64,000 bases of DNA from NCBI GenBank assembly GCA_038098605.1, contig JAZDUA010000171.1, positions 935,501 to 999,500 of the forward strand. Reading direction: 5' to 3'. Positions 22,723 to 35,700 of this stretch are shown in pieces. The notes below the pieces were generated by a model. The model was not told the DNA's origin. It saw only the letters and a list, made by a program, of their open reading frames with translations, and searched no databases. Made by a program: the position numbers and the translations under genes. The DNA comes from Gryllus longicercus (taxonomy: Eukaryota > Arthropoda > Insecta > Orthoptera > Gryllidae). Position 1 is the first letter of the stretch, and every line of letters starts with the position of its first letter.

Positions 22723-25485
22723 CTAAGGACAAATCCAAACACTTGCATTAGAACTTCTAACGTCCGTCCCAACCGCCAGCGCCACGCACGGGCCAGCAGA
22801 AGCCTAAGGGCAAATCCAAACACTTGCATTAGAACTTCTAACGTCCATCCCAACCGCCAGCGCCACGCACGGGCCAACAGAAGCCTAAACGCAAATCCAA
22901 ACAGCTCCATTAGAACTTCTAACGTCCGTCCCAACCGCCAGCGCCACGCACGAGCCAGCAGCAGCCTAAAGGCAACGTCAACTTGCTCTACAACTTCTTA
23001 CGATCGACCCCGACGCCAGCGCCAGGCACGAGCTAGCAGCAGCCTAAAGACAAAGATATTTCACTAGAATTTCTAACGTCCGTCCCAACCGCCAGCGCCA
23101 CACTCGTGCCAGCAGCAGACTAAAAGCAAAGCCAACAACATGCACTAAAACTTCTAACGTCCGTCGTAAGGGCAGTGCCACGCACGTGTCAGCAGCACCG
23201 TGAATGCAAAGTCAAGCACTTGCACTACATCTTCTAACGTCCCCCCTCGCCGTATTATTATTTTGTTTTACATTATTTTCAGTCCAAGTACATCCCCTCA
23301 TATCAAAGGCCTCCCACCTCTCTGTAAGATCACAATAAAGAATCCTTAAATCAAAACAAAGTAGACCGAATTTACACTGAGGTGACAAAAGTCATGGGAG
23401 AGGAATATTTAAATATTCATATGATAGTAGTATCACGTACAAAAGGTATAAAATGGTAGTTCATTTGTACTCTAGTGATTCTAGTGAAAAGGTTTCTGTT
23501 GCAATTATGGCTGCACGATAGGGACGCTAACCGAAACCCCGAACGCAAGCTGTCAACAAAGTATTGTGCATGCTGGTGGTAGGTTCATAATAGTGTGGGC
23601 TTTTTTATATGGAATTGAATGGGTCCTCTGGTTTAAATGAACAGATTATTGACTGAAAATGACTATTTTTAGCTACTTGGTATCAGTTTGCAGCCATTCA
23701 TGGACTTTATGATCCAAAACAAAGATGTATTTTTTATGGACGACAATGCGCCGTTTAAGTGGCCCTAATTATTTGCGAATGGTTTGATGAATATTATGCA
23801 CAATTTGAGCGAATGAGTTGTTCTCGGACCGACCAATATGAATATTTATGAGACTTTTCGAGAGGGCACTTTGTGCACAAACTATTGCATTGGTCACACT
23901 TTCCCAATAATGGACGTCTGTAGAGGTGGTAAGGCTCAATATTTCTGCTGGGGACGTCCAAGGACTTGACTTAGCCTATAGTCGAGTTACTTCACTTCGC
24001 TGAGCCAAAAGAGGTTCGACTTGATATTGGGAAGTATCTCATGACTTTTATGTCTCAATATGTGAAACTCAAACTACACCCCAGTGTGGATTGAAACAAT
24101 AAAAATACAAAAATATGGAAGGAAGCAAATAAGTCCTTACACACAAATACCAGCATACGAATGTCCACCAATAGTATCATTACAAAAACAATAGCACCAT
24201 ACCCCACATCGATTAGCACTCACCACATATATTCAATGTTCATTCCAAATTCAAGTAGCATACGAATTGAAAAATAAAGAGATTTATGTTTAGGATCATA
24301 CAGCACGGAACAGAGAAATTTGGAGATTAATAACAGAAAACATTTAGAGCTAACTATGTCTTAATTGTTCTACATCTTGAACTAATACGTGACTAATCAC
24401 CTGTGAGCCGCTGGGACAATCTCTTTAAGACGTTCGGTTGTTGTGTCACTTTTCACTGCTAACACAACTAATGTGACAACGTTTACTGCTACTCTTGCCG
24501 AGGTTAACAATGTTCCGTTGTTCCAATGCTGTTTATTTAGTGACACTACAGTTGTGCACAAAGTCACTGAGACGTTTATAAGTACTTGCAACAAGAAGCC
24601 GAGAACGGGAAACCCGTACAAATCGTTAAGATCGTTTATTACTTCACAAAGTAGCTGGTAAATCTCTCGTAGTTTCAGTAGCTCCTTCGCAATGTGACTA
24701 TCTTCTTTTGACTTATTTCTTATGCGCTTATTAATAGAATGAAACCGTAAATTGTTTCGCCATTGCCAGTAGTAATTTGAAGTAATTGGAGTTATTGGTT
24801 GTCCATTTAACCAAATACGTTTCTTGGTTCCTTTTAAAGAAATGCTTGCATCTATCTCCTTCTTTTTAAGACACTGTTGCAGCAATAGATTACTATATGT
24901 TCTGACCAGACTTATCCACCTTATGAATGATACAGTTGCAATCCAATATACGACTTGAGTTAGTGAATATACGGTCAATATCGTAGCTTGCATAGCGACA
25001 GGAGACGCCAATCCTGTTCTCAAAAACCAGCACGTAAAACCTAAATAAATAAAAATAAAAATAAATGCTGCCTTCTTACGTGATGTAAACAGGTCAATTT
25101 TGTTACAATCTATCATCCAACCAATTTTTTCCATTTTCCTCCCTATTAGATTAATTTTGTTGTTATTCTTGTACAATCCAGGCAACAAGGTAATGAATGT
25201 TGCTATAAAAGATGAAACTAATTCACCGAAAAGTACAATACTCATGTACATTGGACCCATATGGTGTTTAAAAATACTTTTAAACATAGAAAACAGTGTT
25301 TGAATCCCTGCTAAGAAAACTACACAATTTATTAAAATAGTGTAAAATTTTGTGACAAAATACTTCCATCGCCTTTCTGCTACAAAACATTCTGACGAGA
25401 TCACCAAGTGCTGAAGTCCCATAATACGAAGGGTCAAGAATAGCGGAGCGGCAGCATATTCAACACTGGAAGCTTTGAAAAACAT
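22494..25485 (-). CDS. Gustatory receptor GrB (two exons)
   Basis: Second of four tandem Gr genes. Exon 1 is 25485-24401 (361 codons plus 2 nt) and exon 2 is 22722-22494; the product is about 437 aa. The open frame continues three codons further 5' but begins with TTG, so the ATG at 25485 (MFFKASSVEY) is chosen. The N-terminal RIMGLQHL corresponds to QLTGLQHF in GrA and RLAGLQHL in GrD. DLNDLYGFPVLGFLLQVLIN is the conserved block before TM6. The donor is CACAG|GTGATT and the acceptor is GTCCTTAG|GCTT, phase 2. The C-terminal exon carries SYAVIMLQ followed by AGDS. The intron is 1,678 bp and holds array B and a Tc1 remnant. The ligand is unknown. Confidence 0.85.
22692..23250 (-). repeat. 81-bp splice-acceptor repeat array B (GrB last intron)
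   Basis: About seven units, the first four being close copies at 81-bp spacing (about 22694, 22775, 22856, 22937). Each keeps TTTAG or CTTAG followed by GCTTCTGCTGGCC. The frame stays open through at least four units upstream of the normal exon start, reading LLLARAWRWRLGRTLEVLMQ and VFGFA per unit. The landmark unit (AAAGATATTTCA) is fifth here, versus third in array A and second in array C. Distal units lose the pattern by 23250. Confidence 0.9.
23375..23950 (+). mobile_element. Tc1-like transposon remnant in GrB intron
   Basis: It opens with ACTGAGGTGACAAAAGTCATG, a terminus I recall from a Tc1 element common in locusts (from memory, unverified). TATAAAATGG and an ATGGCTGCACGATAG start region follow. 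The later part has transposase-like pieces (IHGLYDPKQRCIF, CEWFDEYYAQFERM) with stops and a large internal deletion. It is dead, lies antisense to GrB and inside its last intron. Confidence 0.65.
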
Positions 25486-25494
25486 AATTTGCAA

Positions 25495-28400
25495 TTATGT
25501 TCGAAGCTGAAATGTATTTGTTTCCTGTTTTATGTAGTTAGCGTTATTTTATTTGCTAAAATGCAATACAGACTCGTTAGTTAAATCACCATTAGTCTCT
25601 TGAACAACATATGTCTTGCTAAACATTGATATTAGATCTTTTAATTTATGAACAATTTAAAAAACACAATTTTCTTTTATTCTTTAGAATTATTTTATTT
25701 ATTTTCAAACAAGCTTAGTCTGATCTAATTTTTTGTGGTAATTATTTACCGTTTCTGCGTATTTCCAAAAGAATTAATTTTTCAAATTTACGAGCTTGAG
25801 ATCTGGACTGAAATTGCGTACTTCTGAAGGCGATTCTGTACTTGAGCTAGCACTGAACATTCAGGAATTACTAAGTAGTTCTTTAGAACAAATCTATAGA
25901 TCTGGAGAATGACATTTCAATTTGTAAGAGAATCCCCTTTAAATGGAAAACACAACTCGATGGTGACCACTATGTGCTGACAATGACTGAGAATTTCCGT
26001 TCACTCTCAATATACTCGAGCTTTCACATTGTAATACTCGTATCAGAGTATTACTGAGAACTTGTTATATATAAGAAACTAAAGTCAACAGATTAACTTT
26101 AGTGCAGGTTTTGCAAAACTATTTTCATATTTTAGTATTTGGTGAGCGAGAAACAGGGTTGAAGCATGTACTTGACTTTCACATTTTTGTTCTCAAAACT
26201 TACATGATTGATCTCTGTATTGTTCACATTATTTTTTCGACATGTTTACAAGACGTCAAACAGATTGTAAAAGACTCGTGAGAGTGTCTTTACATAGAAC
26301 GTGGAAAGTGATGTATTGTTGAAAACGGAAGCTACCATCAATGACAATATTCCTCCTTTGCAACAGATGGTTGCAGTTATTGTTTTGAATATTAAGGGAA
26401 ACTTTTCGGAAAATGTTTTCAATATAAATATGATACTCAAATGCAATTAATACGTAAATCTTGAACATTTATTTAAAAAATGTCAAGCAGAAAACCAGCA
26501 AAATATCAGATTACACATTTTCACGATTGCAAAAAAAGCTTTAAAACAAGTGAATAAGTTTGCTATGTGAAGTACTCGTACTTACAGTTATGTCTTTGGA
26601 ATGGTTCATATGAAGGTTTCTACGAAAGGCGTAGAAATTATTTAATATCTCAGTTGTTGTAATAGTCTTAATTATCTTTTCGAAAATTAGAAAATTGGTA
26701 TTATGAAACAATTATTACGTATATATGCGCATCAGTTACACATATAAGATAATGAACATAAACGCTATATCGGTTTGTATCAACTTAACGATTACTAATG
26801 CTCAACTGCAACCATCGTGCTGAGATACTTGCACTCAGGTAAATGTCCAAAATTTCGGAAAATAATGGACAGTTTTTATCACTCTCCTACAATTTATGTC
26901 AAAAATCAATAGTGGAAGAGCCTCAAGATACATAACTTGAAATAAAAACCTTGAAAAAGCCAGCGTTTGCTCTCTGTATAATTGAAAACTACTAAGGTCC
27001 TCCAAGCAATATAAGTTAACATTATCTAATTACCCTTATTGTATTTTAAATAGCTGTCTCCTTCAAAATTATGAAAAATCGTGAAGTTTCACCTTTTTCA
27101 ATGTTTGTTGTGTCATATGCTCTGTGTTATTCTCTTTTAAATGCGTCAAATCATTCCTTTTTACTTTTTTTAAATTTTGAAGAAAGTATTTTTTTTTTCG
27201 AAGCCAGTGTCAACTGACAAGCCCTTAGTGAGTGAACTTTAGATGCATTTTCCCGAATTGAGAATTTTCTGCACATTCATGCATGTCAAACATCATAAAT
27301 CATAAACCATAAAAGATTATGCTATAATCCTTTTTACGGCATGCAACCCGTGATTTGATCTAGTGAATGAACTAGTATTGTTTATGTTTCAAGACGTTTT
27401 AGTTGAATGATCTAAAATGTCCAGAATAAACTTTTAAACAATTATATTTTCTCAAATAATTAAATCCTGACCATTTCACAGTATCTATTTCACAGTATCA
27501 GATTTGACAGTATTTTATCATTCTAATTCATTCCCGAGAACATCTGTTTGTGATTAAGTTACAAAGAAAATTATCAAAGTTAGCATCTTGTTGAGATAGG
27601 ATGTCTGAAGTAAAAACCTACATTTTGATCAATTATTTATTATTAAATAGAGATGAAGATATTAAAAAACAATTGATATCTAAGAGAATATAATAATCCA
27701 ATATACAAGAGAATACAAAATACACAATATTTTTGATTTTTTTGCAGGTAGACAGCTACCTTGCATTATTAAACTTCGTATCAATTCACATTTATTGTTA
27801 CTGAACATCTCCAAAATGTTTTCCTAAACCCGCATGTAACCTATTTGACCTAATCGTCCCCTCTCTAATTGCGGCTTGTTACACCTATTCCCAGAATGGG
27901 CAGAATCTATCCATCCTCCCATTCTTTTGCCGATAATTCAGAAACTATCAAAATGATTTTAGTAATTTTTGTTTTACATTTTTTATTATACTATTCTAAG
28001 TTTTTAGCAAATTTCTCATTTTAAAATTCAAAATGGTTGTATGGTGGTCATAAGACGTATTTGAAGAAATTTCGTTTTAAAATTTGGGTTTATATAAAAA
28101 TGATGAAATTTGTGTTCCTATGAACTAAATGTTCTGATTTCCACTTTTTCAACCTAAATTAATATATTTTAAATTAACATTTTTATTTTCAAAATAATAT
28201 AATACAATTATAAAGTTCTTTTGCATACTTTGCCTGTAATACTTCCATCAAATATTAATAATCATATTATATCTTCGAAACAATCAAAACGATGAACAGG
28301 TGCCACATTAGAAAATAATTAAGTGATGTAAAATAATTTACAATGATATTTTTCAAAAGTTTATGTTATTCAGCTAATTTCTTCTTGAGACACATAGGGT

Positions 28401-29170
28401 GGATAGAATCTGCGCACCCTCGGCCGTAATTAGACATGCTAAAGCCTGGTAGGAATAGGGTTAAACGGGTTTTCAAAAAATTGACTTTCTACCGGCTACG
28501 TTAACTGAGATAGCATAATACTTTGAATATTTAAAGTTTAAATATGAGGAAACGGTCAAGAGGCAAAGGTTTTTCCTTACCATTTTCTGCACAAGAGCTT
28601 TGATCACGAGGTTCAAGGTTTCGACTGCTATCGGCAGAGTCTGTTGGATAATTGAAGAGTTAATCTTACAAATGCGCTAAGCGCCAAAACAATTCCTTAG
28701 ATAATTAAGAAAAACGTCCTCTTTCAATTAAAAAAAAATATTTGAGTTCTTGAAAATATATTGACTGATGCATACCTGTGAAGCTAAGATTCTATAAAGA
28801 TAGTCACTATACCATTAAAACTTAAAGTTAAATACATGATTCAGAGTTATTTGACATAATTACTTTTACTTATCTGCCAGAATATGAACATTTTCCTTGT
28901 CACAAATCTTTTCTTAGAGTTTTCACGTTCTTTCTTTCGTCCTATTCACTTCCAAGGCTTCTTTCTCTTATTTTTGTAAAAACTGATTCTGTGAGCAAAT
29001 TATTCAAATAACAGTAACTAAATTGTATAATTGTAACTATACCTTAGCAAATTCATACTTGAACTGAATCAATAAGTAGTAAAATGTCAGTTTTGAAAAA
29101 ATATGCTGCTTAGCACAGTTGTAAGAGTAACACTTCAATTTTAGTGTCTTGCTTTTTTGATCGTCAATTT
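25495..29170. other. AT-rich spacer between GrB and the nested SINE
   Basis: About 3.7 kb of AT-rich DNA. Small overlapping frames at 26246-26468 (minus) are without domains. No repeat of known type is visible. Upstream regulatory sequence of GrB would be in the first part. Confidence 0.5.
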
Positions 29171-29174
29171 TTCG

Positions 29175-29925
29175 GGAGTTCTGTGACCAATACCTGCCGA
29201 AAAACGGTGCAAACACCTAACAGATGGGCCAAAACATACGCACCATCTTTTCTCTTCCTTGTCCTATCCTCTCCTCTTACACACACTTACTACACTACCA
29301 TATACATCGGGAGACCATTCGGAAGCTTACAGCTTGTCTGAGCAGGGGGGTGGGACTCAATGGGGGGAGATACCTAGTGGGGATTTCCTCCACTAGCCGA
29401 CGTGAGAGTCGGCGCCGAATATCGCCATCTAGCGGGGGAGAAACGTTGCCATCTCACGGAATAAATATTGGACGGGACTAATGACCATATTACTCGCGCA
29501 ACTTTTCTTGAACGATGACCTTCATCCCCCTCTCTTGTGCAATAAAGAGTTGAAGGCAAAAGCTTGCAGCGGGCACTGATGACATTAGCAAGCATTAAAA
29601 CTTCGTTGGCGCGAAACAGAAGCTAGTCAAAGCCAGTTGCTTTCATAGTGCAGAACCCCTGTTCAGATTTATTGTCAATATCGAAAGAAATAGCTGAGTC
29701 AGGTCCAGGTCCTTCTAGGGAGTCACCTAAAACTCCCGAAAAAGTGAAGCACACGATGCAGTTTTGACTTTCATTTCACAGACGTTGGCATTACTTAAAA
29801 TATTCTAGTGGCCGACTTTGTAAGTAATACCCCCACTCTACCCGAAGGCGTCAATCCATCGTTCAAGAAAAGTTGCCCGAGTAATACCAGTTAGCGTTTG
29901 ACTCCCCGAAAGCAATGAATCACAA
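29175..29925 (+). mobile_element. SINE S1 copy interrupted by a MITE-like insertion
   Basis: The S1 body runs from about 29175 (CCTGCCGAAAAACGG) through GGGCCAAAACATACGCACCATC, CTTACACACACTTACTACAC and GTCGGCGCCGAATATCGCC to GGACTAATGACCA at 29487. The SINE tail resumes at about 29887 with GTTAGCGTTTGACTCC, matching the CTTAGCAGTTGACGCG tail of other copies. The insertion between is described separately. Confidence 0.7.
29488..29886. mobile_element. MITE-like element with 30-bp terminal inverted repeats
   Basis: The left end TATTACTCGCGCAACTTTTC (29488) and the right end, read in reverse, TATTACTCGGGCAACTTTTC (29886) form terminal inverted repeats of about 30 bp with one mismatch. The trinucleotide CCA borders the element on both sides, consistent with a 3-bp target duplication. 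The inner ~340 bp has no transposase. It sits inside a SINE S1 copy, which gives the order of insertion. The 3-bp duplication would suit a PIF/Harbinger- or CACTA-type origin, but the family is not determined. Confidence 0.75.
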
Positions 29926-32500
29926 AGAAATAATGTTTGTGCTTGTAGTGAGCCAACTTCTGCAGCTACATAGTGTCGAAATAAATAGTGATGTAGAGTA
30001 ACCTACTAAAATCATACAAATTACTTCTCTTCAATTTACTGGAAAATACGTTGTCAATAATATAGAAAACAGAAAACTTTGTGTCCTCTAGAACTAAAAT
30101 ATTCGAATGTTAAATGAAATGAGCAAATATCTTCAATAATAAAAAATGCAATTTTTTTAAATATTTTACATAATTGAAAATCTATGCATTAAGAAGGAAT
30201 ATTTCTTCGCAAATAAAAATAATAAAAAGAAAATCACCTTAAAAATGACACATACATAATGCATATAATAAAGCCATTTGGATTTTTCTATTATTTCTGA
30301 GCAAATGCGGTATTTTAAATGCATGTAGCTTTAACTTTCCATATGAATATTTTGTATTTTTTCTTGATGAATTCACCTTTAACGTATTAAAGAGTGTATT
30401 GTAGATTTAACTTACAATAAACAAAATATGTTTTTGACAAACGCTAGCGTTTTAGGTGACATTTTAAGTTCATTCCATTATTGTGTGGCATTTTCTTGAA
30501 ATATTATTCTTATAATGTACATGATTCTTACTTGTATGTTCAAGAGAGATGAGTAACAGAGAATGTTAGATCACTATTCAATGTACTCTCGATGATTAAA
30601 ACACGTAGTCTATTATGAACAGAAAGAAAATAAGTATCAAGAAATATATCTCAGAATGTTATTATTATAATTAAGATCAGAATTTTGCCAATATTTTGTA
30701 TAATTGAACAAATACGAGAAAGTCATGACTTGTCACTTGAATGGGAATGTCGCAGTAATTAAGGAAAACCACTGATTACAAATCCGTTGATTGTTAATTT
30801 AAATATTCCCTTTATTTACAACTGTAGCGCGTTTTACATTTACAAGGTACGTGCAAATATGAAAACTAGATATCTTAAAATGTCAAAACAGTAATCTATT
30901 GGTACATTTGAAATAAAACAATATATTTTCTTACTTCACATTTACAATTAATTTTATAATTACACGGTTTTTATTAATTTATGTAACATGAATTAGCTAC
31001 ATTACCATAACGTATGTCATAGATAAAATTAAAGTATATACTTTAGATAAAAATTATTTACTATTTTAACTCTACCAATAATCACATTGAAATATAAGTA
31101 AAGTTAAATATTACTAAGTTTGTTTTAAAATATTGTACATACACTTGTAATGTACTGTTTGAACTAATATTATTTTCAGATTATTAAAAATATATATTAT
31201 TTGCAAAAAGTATTACTAATGTAATAGTTAAATTCTGTTTAATTAAAATTAGTTAGGTGCACAAAACAGTTTCATGAAAGCATTGGAGGCAGGGGTGCAA
31301 ATGCAAAGATCCACAAGGGCCATGGCTCATCCTTCAAAGCCAACATATTGTGTGGTCTTTATGTTCAGAATCTGTCTCTAAAATGAATACCATTCCATCA
31401 TACTTAGAACTTTGGTGCGTGGTAAATAGAGAACTGAATTACAATGTGAAACACATTGTTCTTGCATCAAGAATCAAATATTGTGTTCGTTTACCGTTGC
31501 TCATCAGTTTTCTCTTACTCTTAAGTAAACATTTCTAGTTTCTAACTTTGCTATGTTGTGTTAACAAAGGCGTCAAAATTTGGTTATCATTGAAAATTAA
31601 TATTGATAAAGATGATGTTTTTTATTTTATTTGTAAATTCACCACATTAGTTTTTATATAAATTAGTCCAATTTTTCCAACGATTTTTCGAGCTTATGTA
31701 ATATGTATATCAATATTCTTCTGATTTGTGTCAATTAATTCTGTTTCTCACTCTCTTGGAAAAGATGATATTAACGAAATAATCAGCAATATTCACACAC
31801 TTGTGGAACAATAGAAATTGTAAAAGCACTATAATGCGGTTACACAATGTACTGCTTCTATGTGGTAAGGATATCAGGGGTTTTGGTGTTTTCAGAAGAT
31901 GTCATGAAGTCGATGGTGTTTTCGCCCCCATACATCATGACAAAGTATTTTTTAGTGATGGGTGAAAGTGCCATGAGCACGATAAATGCGTAATTTCTGG
32001 GAAAAGAGAGCATATTTTTTACTGAGAAGTTGCAGTAGTAATCATGCTCATGGATTTTCAGAACAATCACTAAAAGTGAAAAAAATCTAAATAGTATTTT
32101 TTTTCTTTCAAACGAAATCAACGACATTATTAGCAGAATGTAGATATGTGTTTGCATGTGAATTATGTATGCGTTGCATGAATATTTAGTTGACATCTGC
32201 AAACGAGCTTACAAATATTTTATGCTAACATATGATGTCATTACGTAAAGAGCATGTGATATCACCTACAGTTAGTAGATCTGTACATTATTTCGCCAAA
32301 GACAAACTTCTTCAGAAAAAAAGTTTCTTCAGGTCACTAATGTAAACTTTGGTGGGTATTTTCACTAGATTTCTGTACTCAGCAACATACTAATGGTGAA
32401 GGCGCGACGCTGAATAGCATTCACTTGCCACATGAAGGGAAAAGAAGGCAATCTGTTCGCGAAGAACACTTTTTCTTGTCGATCCGGACGTACGTGATCT
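29926..32500. other. AT-rich spacer downstream of GrC
   Basis: Strongly AT-rich. A 114-codon minus frame at 31858-32202 is the longest here. It has a hydrophobic first half but no motif I recognise and is not called as a gene. It could be a degraded chemoreceptor piece or chance. Confidence 0.4.
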
Positions 32501-32502
32501 GT

Positions 32503-32731
32503 CTAACCGGCCCTGGCCTGCAGCATGATGACGGCGTAGGAGGCGGCGGTGGTGGCGGCGGCGGTGAGGAGGGGGCGGCGCAGGGGCAGCACGCCGGCGG
32601 CCGAGAAGACGCCGCCACCCGCCGCCGCCGCTGCTGCCGCCTGGCGGGCGAGTGCGCGAAGCTCCAGAGCCACGGGGTCCACGCCCCGCCGCCCCTCGCG
32701 TCGCCAGCGCCACGCACGGGCCAGCAGAAGC
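32503..32731 (-). CDS. GrC terminal exon
   Basis: About three substitutions from the GrA terminal exon in the shared stretch. It ends MLQARAG and TAG. The acceptor is TTTGCCTTTAG|GCTT at 32733-32732. Despite the frameshift in exon 1, this exon is intact and as well conserved as in GrA and GrB. Confidence 0.85.
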
Positions 32732-35700
32732 CTAAAGGCAAATCCAAACACTTGCATTAGAACTTCTAACGTCCGTCCCAACCGCCAGCGCCACGCACGG
32801 GCCAGCAGCAGCCTAAGGGCAAAGATATTTCACTAGAACGTCTCACGTCCGTCCCACCGCCTGCGCCATGCACGTGCCAGCAGCAGCCTAAGGGCAAAGC
32901 CAATCACTTGGACTTCAACTTCTCACGTCCCTATCACCGTCTGTGCCACGCACGGGTCAGCAGCTGCCTAAAGACAGAGTCAAGTACTTTCAATAGAACT
33001 TCTAACGTCCATCCCAGCTTGAGCGCCATTACGCTCGTGCTAATAGCAGCCAAAAGGCAAAGCCAAGCAGTTGCACAAAATCTTCTAATGCCCGTTCCCC
33101 CAGCCAGCGCCACCTAACGTGCAAGGAGCAGTCAAATGGCAATACCAATAACTTTAATTAGAACTTCCAATGCAACCCTGAACTCTGCGGTTCGCACGTG
33201 CCCGCTTTCCCTGCTGGCAGGGCCGTTCACGTGCCATTATCAGCCTAAAAATAAAGCCAAATACTTTTACTAGAATTTTTAATATCCGTTCCCGCCACCA
33301 ACGACATGTATCAGTAGCAGTTTAAAGTCAAAAACACATACTTGTTCTAGAACGTCTAACCTTGACCCACGCCAGCAGCAGCCTCAATGTAAAGCCAAGC
33401 GTTTTTATTACAAACTTCAGACGTCCATCCCCGCCACTATGAGCACGGCACGTGCCTACAGCAGCCTAAACGCAAATCCAAGCACATGAACTAGAACTTC
33501 TATCGTCCAGCCCGCCACCAGAGACAAACTCTTGCTTTAGAGCGTCTAATTTGTGTCGCCGCCGCCAGCGCCTCGCTCGTTCCAATCGCAGTCTGAAAGT
33601 AACTGCTTCTGTTGTTAAGTATTCCAAATTAACATCTTTACCCCAACGCGTCTCGCGTGTTGGAAAAACCTAGTTTCCACGTGCGTCAACTACTTTGGTC
33701 GTTAGTTTAGTGGGTTTTGAGGATGTCATATCCTGGGCGTGTTGGAGATCCTCCCCCGTTTGAACGTGATGTCAGGCGCCGATTCCCTTTACTTTTATCC
33801 CTTGAAATTGTATTTATCTTTGCGAAGCTCCTTCTAGCCGGGAATAAGTTATAAGTTTATATTGGTGAAGCTATATTTTTATTGTAAACCTCAGCGTCAA
33901 AACTCGAACTTTAGACACTTGCGGTCGGAGACACTGCAGTGGCAACCGTTGTGCTCACCATTGTGTCATCTTAATCGGTACTTCTCTGTACAATCCCGAT
34001 GGTGGTTTTTCCTCTCTCTCCGAGGACCTTTAACTAGAAAGAATAAGATATTATGTAAAGTAAGATTTCTGAGTGGTTAACTTGATCCACTTACCACCTA
34101 ACTTAAAAAGCTTTGAATCGGTTATTCCCACTGAACCCAAGGTTTTAAAATATTAGAATTTAAGTTGAAGCATCATAAATTGTGGAAATGAATCAGTCAA
34201 TAAATATTAATAAATTTCCTGATTTCGTACACTTATTTATTTATTTTGTTGATGGGTAAATTTGAATTAAATTATAAAATAATATATTTGCCTTACTCAA
34301 CTTTCAATGAAGAAAAAACTTCAACATAACAGCTACAAATGTGCAATAAAGCACACTTAATTCATTCTAATGCAAATGAATACAAAACGTTTCTAGAAGA
34401 GCGGTTTAGGTGGACCCTCTCAGTAAATCACCGTGATCAGTTAACCTAACTCGACCCTTATCGCGGCCGCTCTCGAGGCCCGCCGTGAGAGCACGGCACC
34501 GACACGACGAAAACATGGGCAGCTTGGCCGCCACTCGGGAGAGTTCACCAGCGGTGGACCACTCGGCGCTGGTCAACACTCGGCAACGGCGACGCAAAGG
34601 CCGCGCCAAACCTGCGTCGAAACCACCCGACAGGAGGAAGCATGATCGCCGCACAAGCGGGCATGCTCTCTGGTGGAGAGATGCAGTCGACTACCCGGAC
34701 CCTGAGTTTCACGGCAGCACTCACGTCGTTAGCTTCATGTTGAGGCAGTAATTAGGCGATGCTAAACTCCGTGTTGCTGCGTTTGTCAGATAACCAGTTG
34801 AGCCCCAGGCGTGCCGACCAGGCGTGCCGACCAAAAACAGTTCAACACTTTAAAAATTGATAATATTTTTTTAAATTATTCTTTAGTTATTCAATGAGTG
34901 AGAAAGACAACTTTAAATGTTTATCACAATAATGAAACTGATATCATTTTTGCTATTTCAAGTATATGCTATTATAACGAGCTTACTAAGCAAATTCTAA
35001 TATTTTCAGAACAATACTAGGTATTCAAAATGATGGAGCATTTAATCTTTACTTCTAACAACAACACACTAAGGTTTTACCACTGTAATATTTATTCACT
35101 ACATGTGTGATCACGCTGACAATAGAAATCTTTTGACATGACGTAAAATTATTTATTAAAACTGTATTGAAAGTTATTTCTCAATTTTCATGACAGACGA
35201 TCATTTCCTTAGTTAGTAGTTTTAAATATGATCGGTAGTTTTCCGTGGTTTCTCCGATCAACACCAGACCAATGCCGGAGCAGTACCTCAACAAACGAGC
35301 CACGGACCGCGCGTGATCTTTCTTTCCTCTTCCTTGTCCTCTCTTCACACCTTATTTACATACACTTATTCTTACATGCACTACGCTACCACACATGTCG
35401 GAAGTCCAGCACAGAGCTCAGAGCTCATTCAGCTAAGGTGGTGGGAGATACCTGGTTGGTGAAAATCCCGCAAGTCGACGTGTAGATCGACGCCTGACCT
35501 TGCCATCCATTGGCGGAAAATCACTGCCTTCTCCTGCAATAGACCTATACCCTACACTTTCGGGACCTTAACAGTTGACGCGCTCGAAATCACTAATCAA
35601 TCTGTCCCCGACACTCTTACATACGCGGGGCGTTTCAACACAAGGGAGTTGACACATCGAGACTGCACCTAGCATAACACTTAAAGAGAAGTAATGTGAA

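Noticed and set aside
22540..23067. Plus-strand 175-codon frame with RQRHARASRSL repeats (and its counterparts at 11782-12150 and 32549-32836)
   Set aside because: It is the antisense of the Gr terminal exon and the 81-bp array. The frame is open only because the period is a multiple of three. The minus strand carries splice sites and the TM7 motif.
31858..32202. 114-codon minus-strand frame as a chemoreceptor exon
   Set aside because: It has no Gr motif, no matched splice phase with neighbours and AT-rich codon content consistent with chance.
11736..32731. One shared terminal exon used by several alternative first exons, as known for some fly Gr loci
   Set aside because: Each of the four first exons has its own terminal exon downstream with its own stop-codon context, so separate genes are simpler. 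Long-range splicing between them was not excluded.
11935..33600. CRISPR-like spaced repeats
   Set aside because: The units are contiguous 81-bp duplications of exon-edge DNA in an insect genome, with no unique spacers and no cas genes.
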